From the NCBI RefSeq assembly GCF_013113735.1, contig NZ_CP053346.1, positions 1,874,001 to 1,938,000 on the forward strand: 64,000 bases of DNA, written 5' to 3'. Of the stretch, positions 27,171-37,496 are shown in pieces (within the stretch, counting starts at the first letter, position 1; the number at the start of each line of letters is the position of its first letter). This DNA is from Sphingomonas sp. AP4-R1 (lineage in GTDB: Bacteria; Pseudomonadota; Alphaproteobacteria; Sphingomonadales; Sphingomonadaceae). Below the pieces are notes generated by a model. That model made no database searches and was not told where the DNA came from. It saw nothing but the letters and a program-made list of their open reading frames with translations. Position numbers and translations under genes: made by a program.

Positions 27171-28676
27171 GTGCGTAACCCTTTCAGACGCGAATGGTTG
27201 ATGAGGAGGGTGCGCGCATTTTTCCCGGATAACCGGGGAAATGTGCTGATCCTGACGGCGGCGTTCCTGCTGCCGATGCTCGCGTTGATCGGCTCCGGCG
27301 TCGATATCGGCCGGGTCTATGTCGCGCGGTCGCGCATGCAGCAGGCGTGCGACGCGGCCTCGCTCGCGGGGCGCTGGGCGTTCAGCCAGGGCCAGACGAC
27401 GGATACGGCGACGGCCGAGGCGCAGAAATTCTTCACCTTCAATTTCCAGCAGGGCAGCTTCGGCACCGCGCCGTTCACGCCGATCGTGACGGTGACGGGC
27501 ACCACGACGAAGGTGGTGACCGTCTCCGCCAGCACGACCCTGCGGCTGACGATCATGGGCCTGTTCGGCTTCCCGCCGATGGCGGTGGCGACGACCTGCA
27601 CCGCCGAGCAGAATTTCGTGAACACCGATATCGTGCTGGTCCTCGATACGACGGGTTCGATGGCCGACAAGGCTACGTCCAAGGATACGCAGACCAAGAT
27701 CGAGGGGCTGCGCGCCGCCGTGCTGGCGCTGTACGATCAGCTGGCGCCGATCCAGACGCAGCTGGCGGCAGCGAACATGCGGATGCGCTTTTCGATCGTG
27801 CCTTATTCCAGCACTGTGAACGTCGGAAAGCTGATCTATGGGGTCGACAGTAGCTATATCCGCAATCCGGCACCGTATCAGAAGTGCTCCAACTACAGCA
27901 GTAACAACGGTTGTACCGGCGGATACCAAGCTATCAGCGTCACACACAGCACGAGCAATCCGAACTGGTTCACCTCCAGCAGTTGGGGCGGCTGTATCGA
28001 GGAGCGACAGACGACATCGACGATCACGGCCTCGACATCGGCGATTCCGGCTGCCGCTTATGATCTCGACATTGATCGCAAGCCGGACAGCGATGCAACG
28101 CGCTGGCCGCCTTACGATCCTTCTTACGCCAGTTACTCCAAACTCCAGGTCGCCTGTCCGCAGCCCGCAAAGCGCCTGCAGGCCTGGACGCGGTCGGATC
28201 TCGATACCTACCTGCAGGCTCTTTCGCCGGATGGTGGTACATATCACGATTTGGGCATGATCTGGGGCGCGCGGATGATCTCCAGCGCGGGCATCTTCGC
28301 GGACAGCCCCTCGACCTACAATGGCATGCCGACCAACCGCTTCGTGATCTTCATGACGGATGGCCTGCTCGATACCGGCCCCACGCTCTACAGCGCCTAT
28401 GGCGTGGAGCAATATGACAAGCGCGTCACCGGCGGCTGGACGAGCAAGGCCGATCAGGATTCGCGCCACCAGCAGCGCTTCAACCTGATGTGCAGCGCCG
28501 TGAAGAATCGCGGCGTCTCGATCTGGGTGGTCGCCTTCGCCAGCTCGCTGGACACCAACCTCACCAATTGCGCGAGCAATTCGGGACAGGCCTCCACCTC
28601 GGCCAATTCGGCGGACCTGACGACCAAGTTCGTCCAGATCGGCAAGAGCATCGGCGCGATGAGGCTCACGCAATGA
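27171..28676 (+). CDS. Tad pilus-associated protein with TadE-like N-terminus and von Willebrand factor A domain (TadG-like)
   Basis: A 501-residue protein. GTG 27171 has AAGGCGGG just upstream. Residues about 18-50 (DNRGNVLILTAAFLLPMLA) form a pseudopilin-like hydrophobic helix, followed by a vWA domain with MIDAS motif DIVLVLDTTGSMADK and FVIFMTDGLLDTGP. TadG proteins are secreted or membrane-anchored parts of Flp pilus systems. The gene is coupled to two pseudopilin genes (ATGA at 28673-28676). A Ser/Asn/Thr-rich insertion, 27880-28060, has lower GC than its surroundings. Confidence 0.87.
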   Translation: MRNPFRREWLMRRVRAFFPDNRGNVLILTAAFLLPMLALIGSGVDIGRVYVARSRMQQACDAASLAGRWAFSQGQTTDTATAEAQKFFTFNFQQGSFGTAPFTPIVTVTGTTTKVVTVSASTTLRLTIMGLFGFPPMAVATTCTAEQNFVNTDIVLVLDTTGSMADKATSKDTQTKIEGLRAAVLALYDQLAPIQTQLAAANMRMRFSIVPYSSTVNVGKLIYGVDSSYIRNPAPYQKCSNYSSNNGCTGGYQAISVTHSTSNPNWFTSSSWGGCIEERQTTSTITASTSAIPAAAYDLDIDRKPDSDATRWPPYDPSYASYSKLQVACPQPAKRLQAWTRSDLDTYLQALSPDGGTYHDLGMIWGARMISSAGIFADSPSTYNGMPTNRFVIFMTDGLLDTGPTLYSAYGVEQYDKRVTGGWTSKADQDSRHQQRFNLMCSAVKNRGVSIWVVAFASSLDTNLTNCASNSGQASTSANSADLTTKFVQIGKSIGAMRLTQ

Positions 28677-29269
28677 TGCCCCTCTCCGGGTGCGTCCGCC
28701 TGCGCCGGCTGGCGCGCGACGGCAGGGGCGTCGCCGCCGTCGAGTTCGCGCTCGTGTCCGTGCCCGTGGTGCTGATGCTGCTCACGCTGATCGATCTCGG
28801 CTTTCGCAGCTATCTCTCGTCCCAGCTGCAGGGGACGATGGACCAGGCCGCGCGCAGGGTGACGGTGGGTGGCGTCACCACGACGAGCATCACCAACTTC
28901 GTGACGGACCGGATGAAGCGGATCCTGCCGGGCGCGCAGGTTCAGGTCGTGCCCAAAAGCTATGACGATTTCTCGCAGGTCGCCAAGCCCGAGCCGATCA
29001 CGACGGATAAGGCGCCGATCGGCACCTACAATGCTGGCGACTGCTTCACCGATCTGAACGGGAATGGCATTTGGGACAGCGACGGCGGCTCCGCTGGCAA
29101 TGGCGGGGGCGACGACATCGTCTATTATGTCGCCACCGTCACCTATCCGGCGCTGATGCCGCTGCGCGGGTTCCTCGGCTGGCCCAGTACCGAAACCGTC
29201 AGCGCGACGATGATGATGCGGAACCAGCCTTATTCGGCCCAGCCGCAGCCCGTGACGGTCTGCACATGA
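28673..29269 (+). CDS. TadE/TadG-like pseudopilin
   Basis: A 198-residue protein starting at ATG 28673, which overlaps the previous stop. The N-terminus DGRGVAAVEFALVSVPVVLM carries the conserved Glu of TadE pseudopilins within the start of the transmembrane helix. The remainder is a periplasmic domain ending in QPQPVTVCT. TadE-like minor pilins are processed by TadV-type prepilin peptidases and help initiate the Flp pilus. Other tad genes (ATPase, secretin, Flp) are not in this window. Confidence 0.85.
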   Translation: MMPLSGCVRLRRLARDGRGVAAVEFALVSVPVVLMLLTLIDLGFRSYLSSQLQGTMDQAARRVTVGGVTTTSITNFVTDRMKRILPGAQVQVVPKSYDDFSQVAKPEPITTDKAPIGTYNAGDCFTDLNGNGIWDSDGGSAGNGGGDDIVYYVATVTYPALMPLRGFLGWPSTETVSATMMMRNQPYSAQPQPVTVCT

Positions 29270-30018
29270 GCGCGTCGCTGCGCCGCCTGCGTGGGGCCGA
29301 ACGGGGCGTGGTGCTGGTCGAGATGGGGCTGGCCCTGCCGCTCGTCCTGCTGGTCGGGCTGGGCGGGCTGGAAGTGGCGCGCTATTCGCTCACCGTGCTG
29401 CGGATGAACCAGATCGCGGCCGCCGTCGCCGACAATGCCGGCCGCGTGCGCCAGGGTCTGGACGAGACCGACGTGAACGAGATCATGATCGGCGGCAAGC
29501 TGATGGGCGGCAGCGATTTCGCCGCCAACGGCCGCATCATCCTGAGCGATCTGGAGCAGCGCACCAACACCAGCGGCAGCAACGGGACGGGCGCCACCTC
29601 GCCCGGCAATCCCAACGGCTATCGCCAGTGGATCCGCTGGCAGCGCTGCGCGGGGGCGCTCTCGCGCACCTCCAGCTATGGCGTGCCGACGAACGGCAGC
29701 GGCGTCGCCGTAGTCGATCTCGACAGCAAGACCAACGCCGATCACGGCGCGGTCGAGAAGAATTCTATCCTGGATGGCATGGGCCCGGCCGGGCAGCAGA
29801 TCTCGGCGGCGGGCGGCACGGCGGTGATGGTGGTGGAGGTATTCTACACCTATCGGCCGATGGTGCCCTTTTATTCCTTCGCCACCTCCAGCATCCATGT
29901 GTTCGAGGCGTATAATATCCGGCAGCGGACGGACTTCACAGTGTCCAACGGCGCGAAGCTGAGCGGTAATGGCCGCTCCGATTGCCGACTGTTCAACACG
30001 GCGGTGCCTGCGGCCTGA
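29266..30018 (+). CDS. TadE-like minor pseudopilin
   Basis: A 250-residue protein starting at ATG 29266, overlapping the upstream stop (ATGA). The N-terminus GAERGVVLVEMGLALPLVLL carries the TadE-type Glu in its helix; the exported domain has Thr/Ser/Gly-rich stretches and two Cys that could form a disulfide (near WQRCAG and SDCRLF). The three pseudopilin-like genes look like one operon. Confidence 0.84.
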   Translation: MSASLRRLRGAERGVVLVEMGLALPLVLLVGLGGLEVARYSLTVLRMNQIAAAVADNAGRVRQGLDETDVNEIMIGGKLMGGSDFAANGRIILSDLEQRTNTSGSNGTGATSPGNPNGYRQWIRWQRCAGALSRTSSYGVPTNGSGVAVVDLDSKTNADHGAVEKNSILDGMGPAGQQISAAGGTAVMVVEVFYTYRPMVPFYSFATSSIHVFEAYNIRQRTDFTVSNGAKLSGNGRSDCRLFNTAVPAA

Positions 30019-30047
30019 TCGGCTCGGATGGTAAGGAGGCGCGGGCG

Positions 30048-30923
30048 ATGACACACCGCTTCGACCGCTTCGACCGCTTCGCCTGCATCGACTGGTCGGG
30101 CGCGGTGGGCGATCGGCTGAAGGGAATCGCCATCGCCACCTGCAAGGCGGGCGAAGAGGCGCCCAGCCTGGTGATCCCGCCGCGCGGGCGCTGGTCGCGG
30201 CAGGAGGTGCTGGACTGGCTGATCGCGCAGGCCCCGCGCCGGATGCTGATCGGGCTCGATCTCTCGCCGTCCCTGCCCTTCGCCGACGAGGGCGCCTTCC
30301 TGCCGGGCGAGGGGACCGCCCCGGCCGACGCGCGGGCCTTATGGGCCTATGTCGAGGCGGGCTCGGCCGGGCAGGCGCATCATGCCGTCTCGCATTTCGT
30401 GGCGGATCATGCCGCGCATTTCCGGATCGGGATGCGGACGGGCGCGCGGTTTCGCACGGCGGGCAACGGCCGGATGCGCGCGACCGAGGTGGCAGCGCGC
30501 GCGCAGGGCGTGCGGCCTTATTCCTGCTTCAACCTCGTCGGCGCCTCGCAGGTCGGGCGATCGAGCCTGACCGGGATGCGCGTGCTGCATGCGCTGGACG
30601 GGCGCATTCCGTTCTGGCCGTTCGATCCCGTGCCGGAGGAGGACGCGCTGCTGGTGGAAATCTATACGAGCATCGCCGCGCGCCGGGCGGGCGTGACGGG
30701 CGGCACGAAGCTGCGCTCGATCGAGGCGCTGAACCGGGCGCTGACGGCGCCGGCCATCGCCTCGGCGCCCGTGCCCGGCGCGGGCGCGATCGACGATCAC
30801 AGCGGCGATGCCCTGCTCACCGCCGCCTGGCTGCGCCGCGCCGCCGTCGATCCGGATCTGTGGCATCCGCACGATCTGGAGCCCGTTCGCGACACCGAAG
30901 GCTGGACGTTCGGCGTTCGCTGA
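30048..30923 (+). CDS. Predicted RNase H-like (DUF429-like) protein
   Basis: A 291-residue protein. ATG 30048 has AAGGAGG nine bases upstream. Acidic residues recur in the order seen in the DUF429 RNase-H-like fold: FACIDWSGAVG near the N-terminus, RMLIGLDLSPS, LLVEIYTS and IDDHSGDALLTAAW near the C-terminus. That pattern could form a metal-dependent nuclease site, but overall identity to a named family cannot be judged by eye. It follows the Tad genes by 29 bases and may be co-transcribed, though a functional link is not evident. Confidence 0.6.
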   Translation: MTHRFDRFDRFACIDWSGAVGDRLKGIAIATCKAGEEAPSLVIPPRGRWSRQEVLDWLIAQAPRRMLIGLDLSPSLPFADEGAFLPGEGTAPADARALWAYVEAGSAGQAHHAVSHFVADHAAHFRIGMRTGARFRTAGNGRMRATEVAARAQGVRPYSCFNLVGASQVGRSSLTGMRVLHALDGRIPFWPFDPVPEEDALLVEIYTSIAARRAGVTGGTKLRSIEALNRALTAPAIASAPVPGAGAIDDHSGDALLTAAWLRRAAVDPDLWHPHDLEPVRDTEGWTFGVR

Positions 30924-30964
30924 CGCATGGAGCGCACGTCATGCGACGGGGCATTGCCCCACGG

Positions 30965-31039
<75 letters not shown>

Positions 31040-31137
31040 TTCCATTCCGATATCAAGGGCTTGAATCGCGCTTCGGGATGCGGAGGCGCGCTCTGGCTTT
31101 GGGCGAGCGACGCCTCCGGCCTTGGGTCAGGCCCGCG

Positions 31138-33951
31138 TCACAATTTTCCCCGGATGCCGAAATAGACGCGGCGGCCGTAGGTTTCGATCACGTTGCGGCG
31201 ATAGATGCTGTTCGCATCCTCGATCCGGGTGGCGTCCGTCAGGTTCACGCCCTCCAGAAACACGGAGAAGTGCTTGTTGACGACGTAGCTGAGCGACGCG
31301 TCGAACTGGCCGAAGGCTTCTCCGAACGAGGGATTGTTGCCGCGATCCTGCGCGTTGATCAGGAAGCGGCTGCGCCAGTTATAGGATCCGCGGATCGCGA
31401 CATGCCCGTCGTCGTAGAAGAGTGACGCGTTGTAGCTGTTGTGGGAGACGCCCGGAAAGGGCAGCTTGTCGCGGGTGAAATAGTCGCGCCCTTCATAGCC
31501 GCTGTCGTGCATGTAGGTGTAGTTCAGCACGGTGCCGAGATTGTGGAGGAGGCCCGGCAGGAAGCCGAACGTCACCTGCGCGCCCGCCTCGAAACCCTGG
31601 ATCGTAACATGCTGGGTTCCGTTCACGGGCAGGCTGATCGCATAGGTCTGCCCGTTGATTGTCTCTTCCTGGATGCGCGTGTCGATGAAGGACGTGATGT
31701 CCTTGCGGAAACCGGTGAGCGACACATAATCGGTGCGCGACATGTAATATTCGGCGCCGAGATCATATTGCCAGGCGCGATAGGGCTTCAGCCCCGGATT
31801 GCCGCGCGATCCCGTCAGCGCCACCGGATCGAGGCGGACGTTTGGCGCCTGCTGCGACGGGGCGGGGCGGGCGAGCACGTCGGTCGCGGTCGCGCGCAGC
31901 ACCAGCTTGTTCGGGATGATTTCGGCGCGCAGATTGGCCGAGGGCAAAGCCACCGTATAGCTGCCGCTGTAGCGCACCGGCGTGATCACATTGTTCGCGC
32001 TCTGGCTGCCGTAGGAGATGGTGCGCGTGTGGGCGAGGCGCACGCCGAACACGCCGGACAGATCGATGCCCACGTCGGCCTTCACCGCCGTCTGCAGATA
32101 GCCGGCGATATTCTCCTCCTTCACCCGATAGGTATCGAGCGGCGAGGCGCTGCCATAGGGATCGGGCACGCCGATCGCGTCGGCGAGGGGCTGGCCGAGA
32201 TTCAGCCAGCGATCGATCCCGCTGAAGCCGAGGTCGCCGGTGCGGAAGAAGCTGCCGTCGCCCACGGTGGCGTGGGCGCCCAGCAGGCTCTGGATCTGGC
32301 CGAGCATGGCGGCCGGCGTGGTGGTGGAGAGGATCTGCGTGCCCGTCACGCCCGATTGCGTGCGGGTGGTCTGCCCGGTGACGCCGTTCAGCGTGTAGAC
32401 CGAGTTGAAAAAGGTGCTGCTGGAGGTGAGGTTGCGCGCCTCCACGCCGGCCTTGAACGACTGGAAGATGCTGGCGCTTTCGGGCTTGAACTCGGCATCG
32501 AACTTGCCGCCCACCTCGCGCTGCCGGTTGATCCGTGGCCGCGCCTCGGCGGAGAGCGTGTTGACGCCTGCGGTCGAGGTCGGATCGATCGGCAGGATGA
32601 TGTTGGGGCCCTGCTGCGGATTGCTGTAATCGATCTTGATCCAGGGCAGGGCGTCCCGGCCGGAAACGGTGGCGGTGAGGTCCACCTCGTTGTTGAAGAC
32701 GCGCGATTTCGCATAGGTGCCGCGCGCCGACAGCGTCAGGCGGCCCAGCGTCCATTCGGATCCGGCGATGCCGTTGAACGTCCGCCGGTTGAGGCTGCCG
32801 ATCACGCTGCGATAATTGACGGCGAGGCCGGACGGCGCGTTGAGCCCGTTGACGAACGTCACCGTGCGCGCGGTTTCGTCGGCGATGGCGACGCTGCCGG
32901 TATCGATGCCGCCATTGGCCACCGCCTGGGTCGTGCCGATCTGGAGATACTGATCGTCGGAGCGCGTATCGCTGCGGGTGAAGGTGCCTTCGACATAGGC
33001 CTTGAAGTTCGGCTCCGGGCGCCACTCGACGATGCCGTTCAGGGCGTAACGCTTGGTCGGCTCGTTCGACTGGATGTAGCGCGGGATATCGGGATAGAAA
33101 TCGCCGAAGCCGCTCTTGTCGACATCGACGCAGCGGGCCTGATTGCGTCCGCTCAGGCAATTCTGCGCGGCGGGCGTCGCGGGCTGCACCGTCTCCACCT
33201 GACGCCAGCCGGTCGTGCGCGCCTGATCGTAGCGGATCGTGCGCTTTTCGTACGTGCCCGACAGCAGCACGCCCAGCGTGTCATGGGCGAACAGCTTGCT
33301 GCCGATCAGCGCCAGCCGGGGATCGGCGGTCTTGGCCAGCTGATTGTAGATGCCCTGCGCGGATCCCGCGAGATAGCCGTCCTTCGTATCGAACGGCCGC
33401 CGGGTGATGACGCGCACCGTGCCGCCCAGGCCGCCTTCGGTCATGTCCGCCGTCGCGGATTTCACCACCTCGACGCGCGAGAGGAACTCGGTCGGCAAAT
33501 CGCGGAAATCCACCTGCCGGTTGCTGCCATTGCCCGCGGCGGCGGCGATGCTGGTGGAAAGCGCGGTCTGCCCGTTGATCTCGACGCGGTTGAGCGAGGC
33601 GTCGGCGCCCCGGATCGTGATGCTGGAGCCCTCGCCGCCTGCGCGGGTGAGCTGGACGCCGGTGACGCGCTGGAGCGCCTCGGCGATGTTCTTGTCGGGG
33701 AATTTGCCGGTATCCTCGGCCGAAATGGCGTCGATCACCTGCGGGGCATTCCGCTTCGCGGTCAGCGCGCCGGCCAGGCTCTGGCGAATGCCGGTGACGA
33801 CGACTTCCTTCTCATCGGCGCCCTTCTCGTCCGCACCGTCGGTCTTGGCGGAGGGCGATGGCGCCGGTGCGCTCTGGATCGCCGCCTGAGCGATCACGGA
33901 CGTGCTGGAAAGCAGCGCGAAAGGCGCCAGGAAAAAGCTGTAGCGTCCCAT
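31138..33951 (-). CDS. TonB-dependent receptor, Xanthomonas/Caulobacter type
   Basis: About 937 residues. ATG 33951 begins MGRYSFFLAPFALLSSTSVIAQ, a signal peptide, with CGGGG just upstream. The TonB box region EVVVTGIRQSLAGAL is followed by a plug signature typical of TIGR01782-like receptors: DAISAEDTGKFPDKNIAEAL, QRVTGVQLTRAGGEG and ITIRGADASLNRVEINGQ. The barrel ends YGRRVYFGIRGKL. Such receptors commonly import plant-derived sugars or other complex nutrients, but no transport partner is adjacent. An AT-rich 80-base stretch upstream (33952-34035), with the palindrome tatcgata, probably holds its promoter. Confidence 0.88.
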   Translation of the reverse strand: MGRYSFFLAPFALLSSTSVIAQAAIQSAPAPSPSAKTDGADEKGADEKEVVVTGIRQSLAGALTAKRNAPQVIDAISAEDTGKFPDKNIAEALQRVTGVQLTRAGGEGSSITIRGADASLNRVEINGQTALSTSIAAAAGNGSNRQVDFRDLPTEFLSRVEVVKSATADMTEGGLGGTVRVITRRPFDTKDGYLAGSAQGIYNQLAKTADPRLALIGSKLFAHDTLGVLLSGTYEKRTIRYDQARTTGWRQVETVQPATPAAQNCLSGRNQARCVDVDKSGFGDFYPDIPRYIQSNEPTKRYALNGIVEWRPEPNFKAYVEGTFTRSDTRSDDQYLQIGTTQAVANGGIDTGSVAIADETARTVTFVNGLNAPSGLAVNYRSVIGSLNRRTFNGIAGSEWTLGRLTLSARGTYAKSRVFNNEVDLTATVSGRDALPWIKIDYSNPQQGPNIILPIDPTSTAGVNTLSAEARPRINRQREVGGKFDAEFKPESASIFQSFKAGVEARNLTSSSTFFNSVYTLNGVTGQTTRTQSGVTGTQILSTTTPAAMLGQIQSLLGAHATVGDGSFFRTGDLGFSGIDRWLNLGQPLADAIGVPDPYGSASPLDTYRVKEENIAGYLQTAVKADVGIDLSGVFGVRLAHTRTISYGSQSANNVITPVRYSGSYTVALPSANLRAEIIPNKLVLRATATDVLARPAPSQQAPNVRLDPVALTGSRGNPGLKPYRAWQYDLGAEYYMSRTDYVSLTGFRKDITSFIDTRIQEETINGQTYAISLPVNGTQHVTIQGFEAGAQVTFGFLPGLLHNLGTVLNYTYMHDSGYEGRDYFTRDKLPFPGVSHNSYNASLFYDDGHVAIRGSYNWRSRFLINAQDRGNNPSFGEAFGQFDASLSYVVNKHFSVFLEGVNLTDATRIEDANSIYRRNVIETYGRRVYFGIRGKL

Positions 33952-34170
33952 AAATCCCCGTTTTTTTGCGATTTTGTGGGGAGGGCGGCTAAATCCTACT
34001 TTATCGATAGGCAAAAAAGAAAAACTTCGCCCAAACCTAGGCGCGCGGCCTTGGACGTGCGGGTTGTCGATCCCGGTGTTGCGATGAGCGGGCGAGGTGG
34101 TCCACGCGGAGGAGGGTGGGGCGAGGGCGTCGCGACAAACACGCCCGGTTGGCGGCCCGGCCGCGAGGAT

Positions 34171-34551
34171 TCAGGCGTGGGTGCGCAGCCAGTCGCGTTC
34201 CGCGTCGGTGAACACCCGGCCGCGCGTCAGGAAGCGTTTCTCGCGGCCATTGTCGAGGCTGAACATGCCGCCACGCCCGGCAACGACATCGAGGATCAAT
34301 TGCGTGTGCGCCCAGGCCTCGCCTTGCGCGCGGCCGATATAGACGGGCGCGCCGCCGACCTCGCCCAGCAAGATGTCGCCCTCGCCGAGGCGGAAGTCGC
34401 CGGCCGGATAGCACATGGGGGAGGAGCCATCGCAGCATCCGCCCGACTGATGGAACAGCACCGGCCCATGATCGGCGCGGATCTCGTCCAGCAACGCCAG
34501 CGCCGCCTGGGTGGCGACGACCCGTTCGATTCCGGCTGCCTCATGCGCCAT
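34171..34551 (-). CDS. DUF779 protein associated with aldehyde dehydrogenase
   Basis: A 126-residue protein with the family hallmark LFHQSGGCCDGSSPMC near residues 33-48, IYIGRAQGEAW-like middle and ends RDWLRTHA. DUF779 genes commonly accompany acetaldehyde-type aldehyde dehydrogenases; the paired cysteines suggest metal or redox function, but the role is not established. Here it is the last gene of a same-strand run of regulator, aldehyde dehydrogenase and alcohol dehydrogenase, separated from the latter by a palindromic repeat. Confidence 0.85.
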   Translation of the reverse strand: MAHEAAGIERVVATQAALALLDEIRADHGPVLFHQSGGCCDGSSPMCYPAGDFRLGEGDILLGEVGGAPVYIGRAQGEAWAHTQLILDVVAGRGGMFSLDNGREKRFLTRGRVFTDAERDWLRTHA

Positions 34552-34593
34552 GCTCCGCCTCCTGCTGTCGGATGACGATCTGACCTTTCCAAA

Positions 34594-34685
34594 CCCGTTC
34601 GTGCTGAGCCTGTCGAAGCACCGTCCTTCTCCTCTTCGGCATAGCTAAAGAAGAACGGCACTTCGACAAGCTCAGTGCAAACGGG
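34594..34685. repeat. Inverted repeat element, family B, copy 1
   Basis: Arms cccgttcgtgctgagcctgt... and ...cgacaagctcagtgcaaacggg can pair over about 30 bases around a variable centre. A second copy lies at 47967-48055 with nearly identical arms and a different centre. It sits between adhP and the DUF779 gene and may act as a transcript-stabilising or attenuating hairpin. Confidence 0.85.
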
Positions 34686-34706
34686 AAGGTAGGATAAGGC
34701 TTCTGT

Positions 34707-35738
34707 CTAGCCCACCAGATCCATCACCACGCGCCCTTCGATCTGGCCCTTGTGCATGCGATCGAAGATTTTGTTGATGTCCGCCAGCTTCGCGGTCTCC
34801 ACCGTGGCCTTCACCTTGCCCTGTGCGGCGAAGTCGATCGATTCCTGCAGATCCAGGCGCGTGCCGACGATCGATCCGCGCACGGTGATGCCGTTCAGCA
34901 CGAGGCCGAAGATGTTGAGCGGGAAATCGCCCGGCGGCAGGCCGTTCAGCGCCACGGTGCCGCCGCGCGCCGTTACCCCGATCGCCTGCTCGAACGCCTT
35001 GGGGCTGACGGCGGTGACGAGCACGCCGTTCACGCCGCCACCCGTCTCGCGCTTGATGATCGTCGCCGGATCCTCGTTGCGGGCATTGACCGTCACGGTC
35101 GCGCCCAGCCGGCGCGCGAGATCCAGCTTCGCATCATCGATGTCGATCGCCGCCACGTTCAGCCCCATCGCGACCGCATATTGCACGGCCATGTGGCCGA
35201 GGCCGCCAATGCCGCTGATCGCGACGAAGTCGCCCGGCTTGGTGTCCGTCATCTTCAGGCCCTTATAGACCGTGACACCGGCGCAGAGGACGGGCGCGAT
35301 CTCGGCGAAGCTGATCGAGCTGGGCAGGTGGCCGACATAATTGGGATCGGCGATCACATAATCGGCGAAGCCGCCATTGATCGAATAGCCGGTGTTGAGC
35401 TGTGTTTCGCACAAAGTCTCCCAGCCGCCCAGGCAGTGCACGCAATGCCCGCACGCGCTGTAGAGCCACGGCACGCCCACGCGGTCGCCCTCCTTCACAT
35501 GCTTCACGCCCGCGCCGACCTGGCTGACGAAGCCGACGCCCTCGTGGCCGGGAATGAAGGGCGGATTGGGCTTGACCGGCCAGTCGCCCTCGGCGGCATG
35601 AAGATCGGTGTGGCACACGCCCGACGCCTGGATCGCGACCTGGATCTGGCCGGGGCCGACCTCCGGCACGGGCACTTCATCGATGGTGAGGGGCTTGCCG
35701 AATTCGCGCACGACGGCGGCCTTCATGGTCTTCGCCAT
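34707..35738 (-). CDS. adhP: Zinc-dependent alcohol dehydrogenase, AdhP type
   Basis: A 343-residue medium-chain dehydrogenase oxidising ethanol and other primary alcohols with NAD+. Catalytic zinc ligands are C42 ([15 protein letters not shown]), H65 in PGHEGVG and C152; structural zinc cysteines are C96, C99, C102 and C110; the NAD-binding motif is [14 protein letters not shown] near 175. ATG 35738 has GGAGAG upstream. It lies 82 bases after the aldehyde dehydrogenase gene on the same strand, giving a two-step alcohol to acid pathway. Confidence 0.94.
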   Translation of the reverse strand: MAKTMKAAVVREFGKPLTIDEVPVPEVGPGQIQVAIQASGVCHTDLHAAEGDWPVKPNPPFIPGHEGVGFVSQVGAGVKHVKEGDRVGVPWLYSACGHCVHCLGGWETLCETQLNTGYSINGGFADYVIADPNYVGHLPSSISFAEIAPVLCAGVTVYKGLKMTDTKPGDFVAISGIGGLGHMAVQYAVAMGLNVAAIDIDDAKLDLARRLGATVTVNARNEDPATIIKRETGGGVNGVLVTAVSPKAFEQAIGVTARGGTVALNGLPPGDFPLNIFGLVLNGITVRGSIVGTRLDLQESIDFAAQGKVKATVETAKLADINKIFDRMHKGQIEGRVVMDLVG

Positions 35739-35820
35739 GGTCTCTCTCCTTTGTCTGGAACGTCTGGAAAAGGGTGCGCCCGGCCGTGAGGATGGGGAGC
35801 GGCCGGGCGCGGGGGGACAG

Positions 35821-37347
<1,527 letters not shown>

Positions 37348-37452
37348 GTGCCTGATCCTCTTCATCTCTCGATCGGCGCCGTTTGACCCGGCGTCTGGAG
37401 AGGAGGTTGGACCTGGGGGATGCCGGGCGAAAGAGCCGGAAAATCGCGGCGG

Positions 37453-37491
37453 TCCGGATCCGTCTCACTATCGAGACAGGTGGGATCCGGA
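37453..37491. promoter_or_regulatory. Nested inverted repeat between the regulator and aldehyde dehydrogenase genes
   Basis: Outer arms tccggatcc (37453-37461) and ggatccgga (37483-37491) enclose inner arms gtctc (37462-37466) and gagac (37473-37477). It lies 5 bases after the regulator stop and about 105-145 bases upstream of the aldehyde dehydrogenase start, the distance expected for an upstream activator site. No T run follows, so a terminator is less likely. Confidence 0.5.
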
Positions 37492-37496
37492 AACGA

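Noticed and set aside
37453..37491. Nested inverted repeat as terminator of the regulator gene
   Set aside because: No T run on the relevant strand; its position suits an activator site better, though Rho-dependent termination remains possible.
37348..37496. Sigma-54 promoter before the aldehyde dehydrogenase gene
   Set aside because: Searched for TGGCAC-N5-TTGC on the minus strand; no acceptable match, and the regulator lacks the AAA+ domain such promoters need.
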